In this document: piece by piece, positions 20,667-27,971 of the stretch
Numbering within the stretch: the stretch's first letter is position 1
How the letters are laid out: each line of letters opens with the position of its first letter
Source of the DNA: Pseudomonadota bacterium
GTDB lineage: Bacteria > Pseudomonadota > Gammaproteobacteria > Xanthomonadales > Rhodanobacteraceae
Direction: 5' to 3'
NCBI GenBank assembly: GCA_021793575.1
Contig: JAJYSM010000016.1
Location: 1-55,658, forward strand
Length of the DNA stretch: 55,658 bases
The notes under the pieces: model-generated
The model's database searches: none
The model's input: only the letters and a program-made list of their open reading frames with translations
Told to the model about the DNA's origin: nothing
Made by a program: the position numbers and the translations under genes

Positions 20667-20700
20667 CCGATAGCCCCCACTAGGGGGCGTTATCGGAAGG
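20667..20700 (+). repeat. third, diverged copy of the palindromic repeat
   Basis: Same CCGATAGCCCCC...GGGGGCGTTATCGG hairpin as 20609-20636, but with loop ACTA in place of TT. It is also followed by AAGGGGG. It lies 58 bases downstream in the same orientation and lacks the left flank of the other copies. Confidence 0.85.
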
Positions 20701-20822
20701 GGGCCCATTGGGTATGGCTCTCCCCTATCGCCCGGTCCTGCGGTGCGCTTAGCGGGACTTTCTCAGTCCAACGCCAGCTTTGCTTGTCCTTGCGGGGGCT
20801 TGCTCTTCTCGGGCGCCCCCCA

Positions 20823-20898
20823 ACCCCCCTCGCGGGGGGCCTCTCCCCCCACCCCCCCTCCGGGGGGCTCTCCCCCCAACCCCCCCTTCCGGGGGGCC
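20823..20898. repeat. tandem C-run/G-run hairpins
   Basis: Three consecutive imperfect units of about 27-29 bases. Each has a C6-7 run, a short TC(C/G)-rich loop and a G6 run, joined by CTCTCCCCCC-type spacers. Each can fold into a short GC hairpin. On one strand the repeated G6 runs could also form a quadruplex. Confidence 0.7.
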
Positions 20899-20944
20899 GC
20901 GTTGTCCTGCGTTCGGGCTGGCGCCCTCACTTGGCAACGCCCTG

Positions 20945-20995
20945 GTTATTCTTCGAATAACTGGCTAACGCCCCGACTTACGGGACTGTGTTAGC
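20945..20995. other. nested inverted repeats, possible oriT
   Basis: GTTATTC-TTC-GAATAAC (20945-20961) is a perfect 7-bp hairpin. It is followed by GCTAAC (20964-20969) paired with GTTAGC (20990-20995), enclosing CCCG-ACTTA-CGGG (20972-20984). Such nested repeats next to mobilisation genes fit an origin of transfer. No nic-site consensus was identified. Confidence 0.3.
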
Positions 20996-21469
20996 GCGGT
21001 AGCGGCTTTTCGCCGGGCGTGCCGGCCCCTACCCAAGCAAAGCTGGCATGAATGACCTGTTTACTCCACGGGATTTACCGTAGGAGCCCAACAACAATGG
21101 CGGCTGTTGTTGAGTAGGGGGTTTCACGGTATCGCCACCGCTGCTGCGGGTCCCCCCGCCCACTTTCGTGGGTGTCTCTCCGTTGTCGGTTTGCCACCAT
21201 TCGCCGTGTCCCCACGACCCCACTTTCCACGGTGCTCTATACCTTACAGCCTGCCGACCCGCGCATGAATCGCAATGTCTTGACACAAGCTGACCCGTTA
21301 ACATGGGTTCCGACGCGGTTTTAACCGAGGTGCGAACGCGAAAAACGCAATGTCACACGTTGGTGAATGATGAGAATCGTGTCCGGGGTAGTTTGGCATC
21401 CCGGGGACGCATAGCATCATTCCCGCAGACTATTCAACGTGGCGAAATCAAAGCGATTAAGGGAAAGGA
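20996..21469. other. gene-free stretch of the element
   Basis: No convincing coding region. It contains CAACAACA-N8-TGTTGTTG (21089-21112), a perfect 8-bp hairpin. There are two direct copies of CGCAATGTC (21271-21279 and 21346-21354) and a CGGTTTTAACCG palindrome (21316-21327). These could be binding sites for mobilisation or excision proteins. Confidence 0.4.
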
Positions 21470-21497
21470 TTGACAAGCGGATTCGCTTTGCCATGAT
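21470..21497 (+). promoter_or_regulatory. promoter of small RNA A
   Basis: -35 TTGACA (21470-21475), 16-base spacer, -10 CATGAT (21492-21497; 4 of 6). A transcript would begin near 21504, shortly before a series of strong hairpins. Confidence 0.5.
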
Positions 21498-21503
21498 GAG
21501 CAC

Positions 21504-21656
21504 AGGGGCTTTTGCCTGGGCTCGGTGCCTTTTCCACCTTGCTCGCTTTCAAAACGCATATTTTGAAAGCCATAATATACAGATAACACCGATTTTTAAG
21601 CTGTCAATGGGTGTTATCCAACAAAAGGCCATGGGACATACCGTGGCCTTTTTCAT
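21504..21656 (+). ncRNA. probable structured small RNA A
   Basis: About 153 nt between the promoter at 21470 and the terminator at 21623-21656. It has two further perfect long hairpins. GCTTTCAAAA (21545-21554) pairs with TTTTGAAAGC (21561-21570) around a 6-base loop. GATAACACC (21582-21590) pairs with GGTGTTATC (21610-21618) around a 19-base loop that would be exposed (GATTTTTAAGCTGTCAATG). A 98-codon GTG-started frame crosses the region, but it is full of these stems and has no family resemblance, so an RNA gene is preferred. Family not recognised. Confidence 0.6.
21623..21656 (+). terminator. Rho-independent terminator of small RNA A
   Basis: 12-bp stem, AAAAGGCCA-T-GG with CC-G-TGGCCTTTT (one T-G wobble), 6-base loop GACATA, then a T-rich tail. 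One of the strongest terminators in the window. Confidence 0.8.
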
Positions 21657-21664
21657 TTTCGCTC

Positions 21665-21692
21665 TTGACAAATATTTTTTCTTGATTATAAA
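21665..21692 (+). promoter_or_regulatory. strong promoter of small RNA B
   Basis: Perfect -35 TTGACA (21665-21670), 16-base AT-rich spacer, -10 TATAAA (21687-21692). Predicted start 21698-21700 coincides with the first base of the closing stem of small RNA B. Confidence 0.7.
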
Positions 21693-21697
21693 GACAT

Positions 21698-21841
21698 TGT
21701 CATCGGAAAAATGGTTTCCACACCACAAGGTGTAGTAAAGTTTAAGTAACAAGCCGATGACATTCGCCCCATACGTGGGGATTGAAATAAAGTGGTTATC
21801 ACCTATAAGGTAAAGAAAACCCCGGTCACCCGGGGTTTTTT
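21698..21841 (+). ncRNA. probable structured small RNA B
   Basis: About 144 nt from promoter to terminator. TGTCATCGG (21698-21706) pairs perfectly with CCGATGACA (21754-21762) and encloses ACACC-ACAA-GGTGT (21720-21733). Next is CCCCA-TACG-TGGGG (21767-21780), a 5-bp stem with a UNCG-type loop. A single-stranded stretch (GATTGAAATAAAG) follows, then the terminator stem. No open frame of note, no resemblance to a known family recalled. AT-rich 5' part in a GC-rich genome indicates foreign origin with the element. Confidence 0.65.
21816..21841 (+). terminator. Rho-independent terminator of small RNA B
   Basis: AAAACCCCGG-TCAC-CCGGGGTTTT, a perfect 10-bp stem with 4-base loop and T run. It can also terminate the minus-strand gene ending at 21843, because the A run gives T on the other strand. 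Confidence 0.88.
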
Positions 21842-21842
21842 A

Positions 21843-22286
21843 TTATCCTGCGTCAGGATGATCAGTCCCTTTTTGACTGAGCGACCAATACCCTGATGGA
21901 CTGTCGCTAGCAGCCTTTATGTATCCCCCTTTGCGAAGCTCATACACCATCCACTCGACATTCTTTTGCCATCGAACAGCTTCACCAGAAGGAACTAATT
22001 CTCGATCCTTATCTGTCAGCTTCGACTTCAACAAATGCTCAATATCAGCGAGGATGGTGGAGCGAGGAGCGCCTCCACCACGTTTGGCCAAGGACCTTAA
22101 TATAGGGCGAAGAAAATCTCCACGCGGTGTCGTTCCTCCGCGAGTCCGGCGGATTTCGCGCTTCGCGCTGCCGGCGTGGTCAAGCGACGCTACTCGGCGG
22201 AGCACCGCATTTGGGGTGTCGTCAAAACCGGTGATTTGACTCTCTAACCACTGATAGACATCTGGGTCGATACGAATCGTAGGCAT
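21843..22286 (-). CDS. SeqA-like RHH / Mrr_N winged-helix DNA-binding protein
   Basis: 147 residues. Residues 1-35 (PTIRIDPDVYQWLESQ...NAVLRRV) resemble the SeqA N-terminal ribbon-helix-helix. A basic linker (42-58) follows. Residues about 74-142 resemble the winged-helix N-domain of Mrr-type restriction proteins (W-Q-K-N-V-E-W-M-V-Y-E-L-R-K-G-G-Y-I), without any nuclease domain. The start at 22286 places the RHH strand at the N-terminus. Probably a regulator of the element, possibly of the integrase or the small RNAs. Palindromes overlap its upstream region at 22304-22333. Confidence 0.65.
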   Translation of the reverse strand: MPTIRIDPDVYQWLESQITGFDDTPNAVLRRVASLDHAGSAKREIRRTRGGTTPRGDFLRPILRSLAKRGGGAPRSTILADIEHLLKSKLTDKDRELVPSGEAVRWQKNVEWMVYELRKGGYIKAASDSPSGYWSLSQKGTDHPDAG

Positions 22287-22303
22287 ACATCCTCCGCGCT
22301 TGG

Positions 22304-22333
22304 AAAGGTGTAACACCTTTTACGCCTGTTACA
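22304..22333. promoter_or_regulatory. overlapping palindromes upstream of the RHH/winged-helix gene
   Basis: AAAGGTG-TAA-CACCTTT (22304-22320) is a perfect 7-bp inverted repeat. Overlapping it, TGTAACA (22309-22315) and TGTTACA (22327-22333) form a second inverted repeat, 19 bases centre to centre along an AT-rich stretch. Likely operators, probably for the adjacent gene product. Confidence 0.5.
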
Positions 22334-22461
22334 TACCACTTGTAAAGCCCTCCGCTCCCGCCCGCTGAAACTGCGAGCGGGATGGGATGCCAGCTTGGTC
22401 ATGAAGTGCTCGCCACTTTATGGCAGAGGGATGTTTGGTCTAGACCCTTGCCGCACGCTCC

Positions 22462-23841
22462 TCAGGAGAGAAAGTCAAGCTTTTCGATCTTCTCTAACAG
22501 CTCCGGCATGGTCGGTGGCCTGCTGTATGCGGCGTGATGCTCGTCATCCAACTCGTGCCCCACATACGCAGCACGAAACTCGGCCTCAACCCCCAGGTCT
22601 TGAAGGCGCTGGACTACGGTCTTGCGCAGAGAGTGGAAGCCAAACTTACCCTTCTCAGGCTTTTTAAGGTGGCGTTCAATGTGGCGGGAGAACACCTTGC
22701 TCAGCCACTGGCCCGGACCGTTCACCGCATTGGCTTTCGCCTTGGGGAACAACTTGGTCGCACCACTCTTCCTAAGCTGCTCGACGTGGTTCAAGAGCCC
22801 CAACTCGATGAGCTTGGGATGGATGGGGATGGTGCGAAGGCTGGCTGAGGTCTTCACACTCTGGCCGCTGCCTTCGTCGGTGATGCGAAAGCACGGCACA
22901 CCCTCGACATCGGCGATGTCATCTAGCCGAAGCTGCCCGACTTCGCTGACCCGAGCACCGGTGTGAAGTCCAATGAGCACACCCCATCGCTGGTCATCAC
23001 TCAGGGCTTCAAGCGCGGTGTCGGAGAAGAGTGCGCGAATTTGCTCCGTTGAAAACGCCTTAAAACCATGCGCACGACGGACCCGCTTGGCGCGCGTGCC
23101 ATAGGCCACCTGACCCACGGAGGGATTGTCATCGGCGAAATAGCCCCGACCCTTGGCCCAATCGAAGAACCCACGCAGATAAGAGCATTTGTTGACCAAG
23201 GTAGGCGTCTGCAAGCCACCGGCACTGAGTGCGCCCACCCAGTTGCCCACATCGACACGGTGGACGTCGGAGACCAGCTTTGACTCACCAAAGTGCTTGG
23301 CAAAGCCTTCCACAGCTGAGCGCTTGATGGTCAGCGTCTTGGGCTTGGTGTTGGGCTCAATCTCTCGAAGCCACGTTTCGACTGCTTTGCCGATGGGGAT
23401 ATCCGCAGTCTTGGGCCGGGGCGGAGAAGCAACCGGGGCCGATGCGGCAGCAGGCGCAGGAAATAGATGGTCCTTGCGGCCAATCTGCTCCAAAGCCTCC
23501 ATCGCCAGCTTGTGATCATCCGGTCCGTTGGCCTCCATCTCGAAGGTGCCATCGGATGCGCGCCGAATCTTGTAGTCCCTGCCTTGCCCTTGGGCCAAGC
23601 GCCGGAGGACTTCCTTGATATCCGGTTCTCCTGCCACAGCTCCACTCCGCAACCAACCGAAGACCAGAGCATAACGCCGGGCCAATGCGAGCGCCCGCCA
23701 TTGCGCCTCTTGCGTATCCCTCGTGTGGAGGCTGGCCTTGATGAAGGCACGGCCGCAAACGCTCGTCAGATGCGCTGGTAATCGCTGACGAAAGTGCCAG
23801 ACGCCGGATGGAGCAAGATAGAGATAGTGGGGCAATCGCAT
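22462..23841 (-). CDS. tyrosine site-specific integrase
   Basis: 459 residues. N-terminal domain (1-65, YLYLAPSGVWHFRQRLP) of the kind found on many element-borne integrases; SAM-like core-binding domain about 150-235; catalytic domain about 262-445. Catalytic residues are in place: Arg297 (HTGARVSEV), Lys330, His403 and Arg406 (HSLRKT), His429 (YVGHELDD) and nucleophile Tyr439. It should recombine the 17-bp attachment core. The gene starts 86 bases from the tRNA 3' end and reads inwards, with a terminator in between that would block read-through from tRNA-Ser. Confidence 0.93.
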   Translation of the reverse strand: MRLPHYLYLAPSGVWHFRQRLPAHLTSVCGRAFIKASLHTRDTQEAQWRALALARRYALVFGWLRSGAVAGEPDIKEVLRRLAQGQGRDYKIRRASDGTFEMEANGPDDHKLAMEALEQIGRKDHLFPAPAAASAPVASPPRPKTADIPIGKAVETWLREIEPNTKPKTLTIKRSAVEGFAKHFGESKLVSDVHRVDVGNWVGALSAGGLQTPTLVNKCSYLRGFFDWAKGRGYFADDNPSVGQVAYGTRAKRVRRAHGFKAFSTEQIRALFSDTALEALSDDQRWGVLIGLHTGARVSEVGQLRLDDIADVEGVPCFRITDEGSGQSVKTSASLRTIPIHPKLIELGLLNHVEQLRKSGATKLFPKAKANAVNGPGQWLSKVFSRHIERHLKKPEKGKFGFHSLRKTVVQRLQDLGVEAEFRAAYVGHELDDEHHAAYSRPPTMPELLEKIEKLDFLS

Positions 23842-23891
23842 CGGGGCCTCTTGTGTCCCGACTTGTGACCCGACGCATTTTTTCCGACAAC

Positions 23892-23918
23892 AAAAAAGCC
23901 CTTAAATATCAGGGCTTT
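23892..23918 (-). terminator. terminator downstream of tRNA-Ser, carried by the element
   Basis: AAAGCCCT (23895-23902) and AGGGCTTT (23911-23918), a perfect 8-bp stem with an 8-base loop, followed on the minus strand by T (23894-23892). It ends tRNA-Ser transcription just before the integrase gene. It lies inside the element boundary, so integration supplies a replacement terminator. Confidence 0.75.
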
Positions 23919-23926
23919 AGTAGATT

Positions 23927-23943
23927 TGGCGGAGAGAGTGGGA
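23927..23943. other. right attachment repeat (tRNA-Ser 3' end)
   Basis: Same 17 bases as 16018-16034; forms the CCA end, discriminator, acceptor strand and start of the T arm of the intact tRNA-Ser. Confidence 0.85.
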
Positions 23944-24016
23944 TTCGAACCCACGGTAGGCTCACACCTACGGCAGTTTTCAAGACTGCTGCCTTAAACC
24001 GCTCGGCCATCTCTCC
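23927..24016 (-). tRNA. tRNA-Ser(UGA)
   Basis: 90 nt with encoded CCA. Acceptor GGAGAGA pairs with TCTCTCC; D arm GCCGAG...; anticodon TGA at 23982-23980 in loop CTTGAAA; long serine-type variable arm; T arm GTGGG-TTCGAAT-CCCAC. Reads UCA and, by wobble, other UCN serine codons. It lies downstream of serS in the same orientation and is the integration target of the element. Confidence 0.96.
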
Positions 24017-24067
24017 AAAATCGTTGTCCTGCGCGACGGCGCGCGCTGCACGCCACTACGGCAGTTT
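23980..24067 (-). repeat. tRNA-Ser 5' half plus upstream spacer, copy 1 (functional)
   Basis: Covers the anticodon, the 5' half of the real tRNA-Ser and its 51-base upstream spacer (to the GCAGTTT end). Nearly identical to 24160-24248. Confidence 0.85.
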
Positions 24068-24090
24068 TGTTCCGGGCATCCTGCCCTCCA

Positions 24091-24134
24091 CCCCCTGCCC
24101 TGATCAGGCCAGGGGGCCAGCGGCTGGGCCGCTG
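24091..24134. other. two stable hairpins between the tRNA repeats
   Basis: CCCCCTG-C-CCTGATCAGG-C-CAGGGGG (24091-24116, one C-C mismatch) and CAGCGGC-TGG-GCCGCTG (24118-24134). No T run follows on either strand. They lie between the partial tRNA and the real tRNA. Confidence 0.6.
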
Positions 24135-24159
24135 TCCGCTTCGGCTTCCTGCCTTCGCG

Positions 24160-24248
24160 TCAAGACTGCTGCCTTAAACCACTCGGCCATCTCTCTCCAA
24201 AATCGTTGTCCTGTCGACGGCGCGCGCTGCACGCCACTACGGCAGTTT
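24160..24248 (-). pseudogene. partial tRNA-Ser duplicate (5' half with anticodon)
   Basis: Minus strand 24198-24160 repeats the acceptor 5' strand, D arm and anticodon arm through TTGA of tRNA-Ser, with an inserted GA in the acceptor and one D-arm change (G for C site). It then diverges. The spacer 24199-24248 repeats the upstream spacer of the real tRNA. There is no T arm or 3' acceptor, so it cannot be a tRNA. It lies between serS and the real tRNA. Confidence 0.8.
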
Positions 24249-24290
24249 ATCAGCAACGTCGGGGCTGACGAACCGGGTGCGCGGGCGGCG

Positions 24291-25740
<1,450 letters not shown>

Positions 25741-25747
25741 CGGGCGG

Positions 25748-26326
25748 TCAGCGCGCCAGCTTGCGTTCGCCGCGACCGAGCCACCAGGCCATGGCAGCAC
25801 CGGCGATCAGCCAGCCGACCAGCTGTTCGGCCAGCGCGGCGAGGGTGAAATCCAGCGGGAAGCGATACCAGTTCCAGTACGGCACCGACAGGCTCAGCCA
25901 CGCAAATATTGCGGCGGCCAGCGCCACCGCGAGGCGCCGACGGAAGCTCAACGCGCCCACGCCCATCATGAACGCCAGCGCCAGCGCGCCCAGCGTGTCG
26001 GACGCCCACTGCCGCGGAATCTGCTGCTGCATGCGGGTCATGTCGTCGCCCTGCGGCAAGTAGACCACCCAGGCGTACGGTGAGCGTATGGCCTTCTGCG
26101 AATAGGCGATGACCTCGGCCGGATCGCTCATCTTCTTCGGATCCAGCGATGGCAGCACGTAGATGCCGGCCTGCCCGCCCAGCCCCTGGTGCAGGCTGGC
26201 CAGCACCACATTTTCATCGGCCGGCAGCTTGAAGCCCGTGTTGCCCAGCCCCAGCGCCGTGTGTGCCAGCACGCCCCAGAGAAATATCAGGATGCCGCCG
26301 ATCAGGCCCGCTACCAGGATGCGCAT
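25748..26326 (-). CDS. inner-membrane protein, unknown
   Basis: 192 residues. Hydrophobic N-terminus (about 4-25), a soluble segment of about 75 residues with PSLDPKKMSDPAEVIAY, then three membrane helices (about 108-130, 132-150, 160-183) and a basic tail. Probably a DUF-type membrane protein. The ATG at 26326 (MRILVAGLIGGILIF) is the first codon of the hydrophobic segment. It sits between rarA and serS in a minus-strand run, probably co-transcribed. Confidence 0.7.
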   Translation of the reverse strand: MRILVAGLIGGILIFLWGVLAHTALGLGNTGFKLPADENVVLASLHQGLGGQAGIYVLPSLDPKKMSDPAEVIAYSQKAIRSPYAWVVYLPQGDDMTRMQQQIPRQWASDTLGALALAFMMGVGALSFRRRLAVALAAAIFAWLSLSVPYWNWYRFPLDFTLAALAEQLVGWLIAGAAMAWWLGRGERKLAR

Positions 26327-26408
26327 GCTCAGGTCCCTCCGTGATGGGTGGGGCAAATCTTGAACGGGCGCCAGGCTGGCGGCAAGAGCGGATGCAGCAG
26401 CGCCGCCG

Positions 26409-27779
26409 CTACTTGCCGCGCGCCTGGGCGCGGGCGGCGCGCAGCGCCAGCAGCTTCTCGCGCAGCTGCAGCTCCAGCCCGCGTTCGACCGGCTCGTAGA
26501 ACACAGTGCCGGCCAAGGCATCCGGCAGGCACTGCTGATCCAGCGCCACGCCGCCTTCGGCATCGTGGTCGTACTGGTAGCCCTTGCCGTAGCCGAGGCC
26601 CTTCATCAGCTTGGTCGGCGCATTGCGCAGGTGCATCGGCACTTCCAGCGTGCCGCCGTCGCGCACGGCGGCGCGCGCCTTGTTCCAGGCCACGTAGGCG
26701 GCGTTGCTCTTCGGCGCGATCGCCAGCCAGATCGCCAGCTGCGCCAGTCCCAGCTCGCCTTCAGGGCTGCCCAGGCGCTCGTAGGTGTCCCACGCGTCCA
26801 GCGCCATGCGCCACGCGCGCGGCTCGGCCAGGCCGACGTCCTCCACTGCCATGCGGGTCATGCGCCGCGCCAGGTACAGCGGGTCGACGCCGCCGTCGAG
26901 CATGCGCGTGAGCCAGTACACCGCCGCGTCCGGGTCGGACGAACGCACCGACTTGTGCAGCGCCGAGATCTGGTCGTAGAACTGCTCGCCCTGCTTGTCG
27001 AAGCGACGGGTGCGGTCGGCCAGCACCTGGGCCAGCGTGGCCTCGTCGATGCTGCGTTGATCGGCACCGTCGCCGTCGGCCAGCTCGGCGGCGATTTCCA
27101 GCAGGGTGAGCGCGCGCCGCACGTCGCCGTCGGCGGCCTGGGCGATCGAGCCCAGCGCGTCGTCGCCCACCTGCAGCTGCAGCTCGCCGAGGCCGCGCTC
27201 GCGGTCGGCCAGCGCGCGCCGCAGCGCCGCGATGATGTCGTCCACCGAAATCGGCTCCAGCACGTGCACGCGGCAGCGCGAGAGCAGCGCGGAGTTCAGT
27301 TCGAACGAGGGGTTCTCGGTGGTGGCGCCAATGAACACGATCACGCCTTTCTCGATGTGCGGCAGAAACGCGTCCTGCTGGGTCTTGTTGAAGCGGTGGA
27401 CCTCGTCGACGAACAGCACCGTGCGCCGGCCCTGGGCGAAGCTGACTTCCGCCTCGGTCAGCGCCTTGCGCACTTCGGGCAGGCCCGACAGCACCGCCGA
27501 GATCGCGCGGAAATCGGCGTCGGCATAGCGCGCCACCAGCAGCGCCAGCGTGGTCTTGCCGCAGCCGGGCGGCCCCCACAGCACCATCGAATGGATCTTG
27601 CCGGCCTCCAGCGCGCGGCGCAGCGCCTTGTCGTGCGCCACCAGGCGCTGCTGGCCGACGATCTCGTCGAGGCTGCGCGGGCGCATCCGCTCGGCCAGCG
27701 GCTTCAGCGCATCGGATTCGGCGAACAGGCCGGCAGTGGTCGGCGCGACATGGCGTGGCATGCCCGGATGATACGGCAT
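26409..27779 (-). CDS. rarA: replication-associated recombination protein A (RarA/MgsA) ATPase
   Basis: 456 residues. AAA+ clamp-loader-like ATPase acting at stalled forks. Walker A GPPGCGKTT (69-77), Walker B VLFVDEVHR with Asp125-Glu126, sensor 1 GATTENPSFELN, then the RarA C-terminal tetramerisation domain. The ATG at 27779 has GGGA six bases upstream; Met7 is an alternative start. In many gammaproteobacteria the order is ftsK-lolA-rarA. Here lolA is 11.7 kb upstream, separated by the DGC and Ehr-like genes. Confidence 0.95.
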   Translation of the reverse strand: MPYHPGMPRHVAPTTAGLFAESDALKPLAERMRPRSLDEIVGQQRLVAHDKALRRALEAGKIHSMVLWGPPGCGKTTLALLVARYADADFRAISAVLSGLPEVRKALTEAEVSFAQGRRTVLFVDEVHRFNKTQQDAFLPHIEKGVIVFIGATTENPSFELNSALLSRCRVHVLEPISVDDIIAALRRALADRERGLGELQLQVGDDALGSIAQAADGDVRRALTLLEIAAELADGDGADQRSIDEATLAQVLADRTRRFDKQGEQFYDQISALHKSVRSSDPDAAVYWLTRMLDGGVDPLYLARRMTRMAVEDVGLAEPRAWRMALDAWDTYERLGSPEGELGLAQLAIWLAIAPKSNAAYVAWNKARAAVRDGGTLEVPMHLRNAPTKLMKGLGYGKGYQYDHDAEGGVALDQQCLPDALAGTVFYEPVERGLELQLREKLLALRAARAQARGK

Positions 27780-27971
27780 GACCTGTCCCGGGACGGTCCG
27801 ATCGCCCGTGCGTCAACCGGGTACAATCCAAGCCCATACCGTGGCGACGTCGCATGGCATGGTCGGGGGGGGAGGCATGACTGCATTGAACAACACGACT
27901 CGGCACCACCGTGCGGCACGGGCGTGTGCATCACGCTGGCAAGACGACGGTCTGCACGCTTCACTGTGCGC

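Larger units (their letters stand above)
16018..23943. mobile_element. integrative mobilizable element in tRNA-Ser(UGA)
   Basis: About 7.9 kb bounded by the 17-bp direct repeat, with the tyrosine integrase gene next to the intact tRNA gene and reading away from it, the usual tRNA-integrating layout. Cargo: a lipoprotein, a MobF relaxase, a MobC-like protein, a small membrane protein, two probable small RNAs and a SeqA-like/winged-helix protein. No type IV secretion or coupling-protein gene is present, so transfer would need a helper conjugative system. Parts (21440-22460) are clearly AT-richer than the chromosome. Confidence 0.85.

Noticed and set aside
21439..21735. 98-codon GTG-started frame in the element
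   Set aside because: It crosses a promoter, three strong hairpins and a terminator of small RNA A and a second promoter, and has no recognisable family.
21763..21790. CRISPR-repeat-like sequence (TTCGCCCC...GGGGATTGAAA)
   Set aside because: It resembles the 3' end of type I repeats, but only one copy exists, no spacers follow and no cas genes are near. It is better explained as the capped hairpin of small RNA B.
24069..24160. Intron inserted in the anticodon loop of a second tRNA-Ser
   Set aside because: The insert sits exactly after the anticodon, but at about 92 bases it is too short for a group I intron, and the downstream copy has no T arm or 3' acceptor strand.
26565..27971. Extension of the diguanylate cyclase frame upstream by over 460 codons
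   Set aside because: The upstream frame is antisense to rarA, low in hydrophobic and aromatic residues, and a clear signal peptide starts at 27972.
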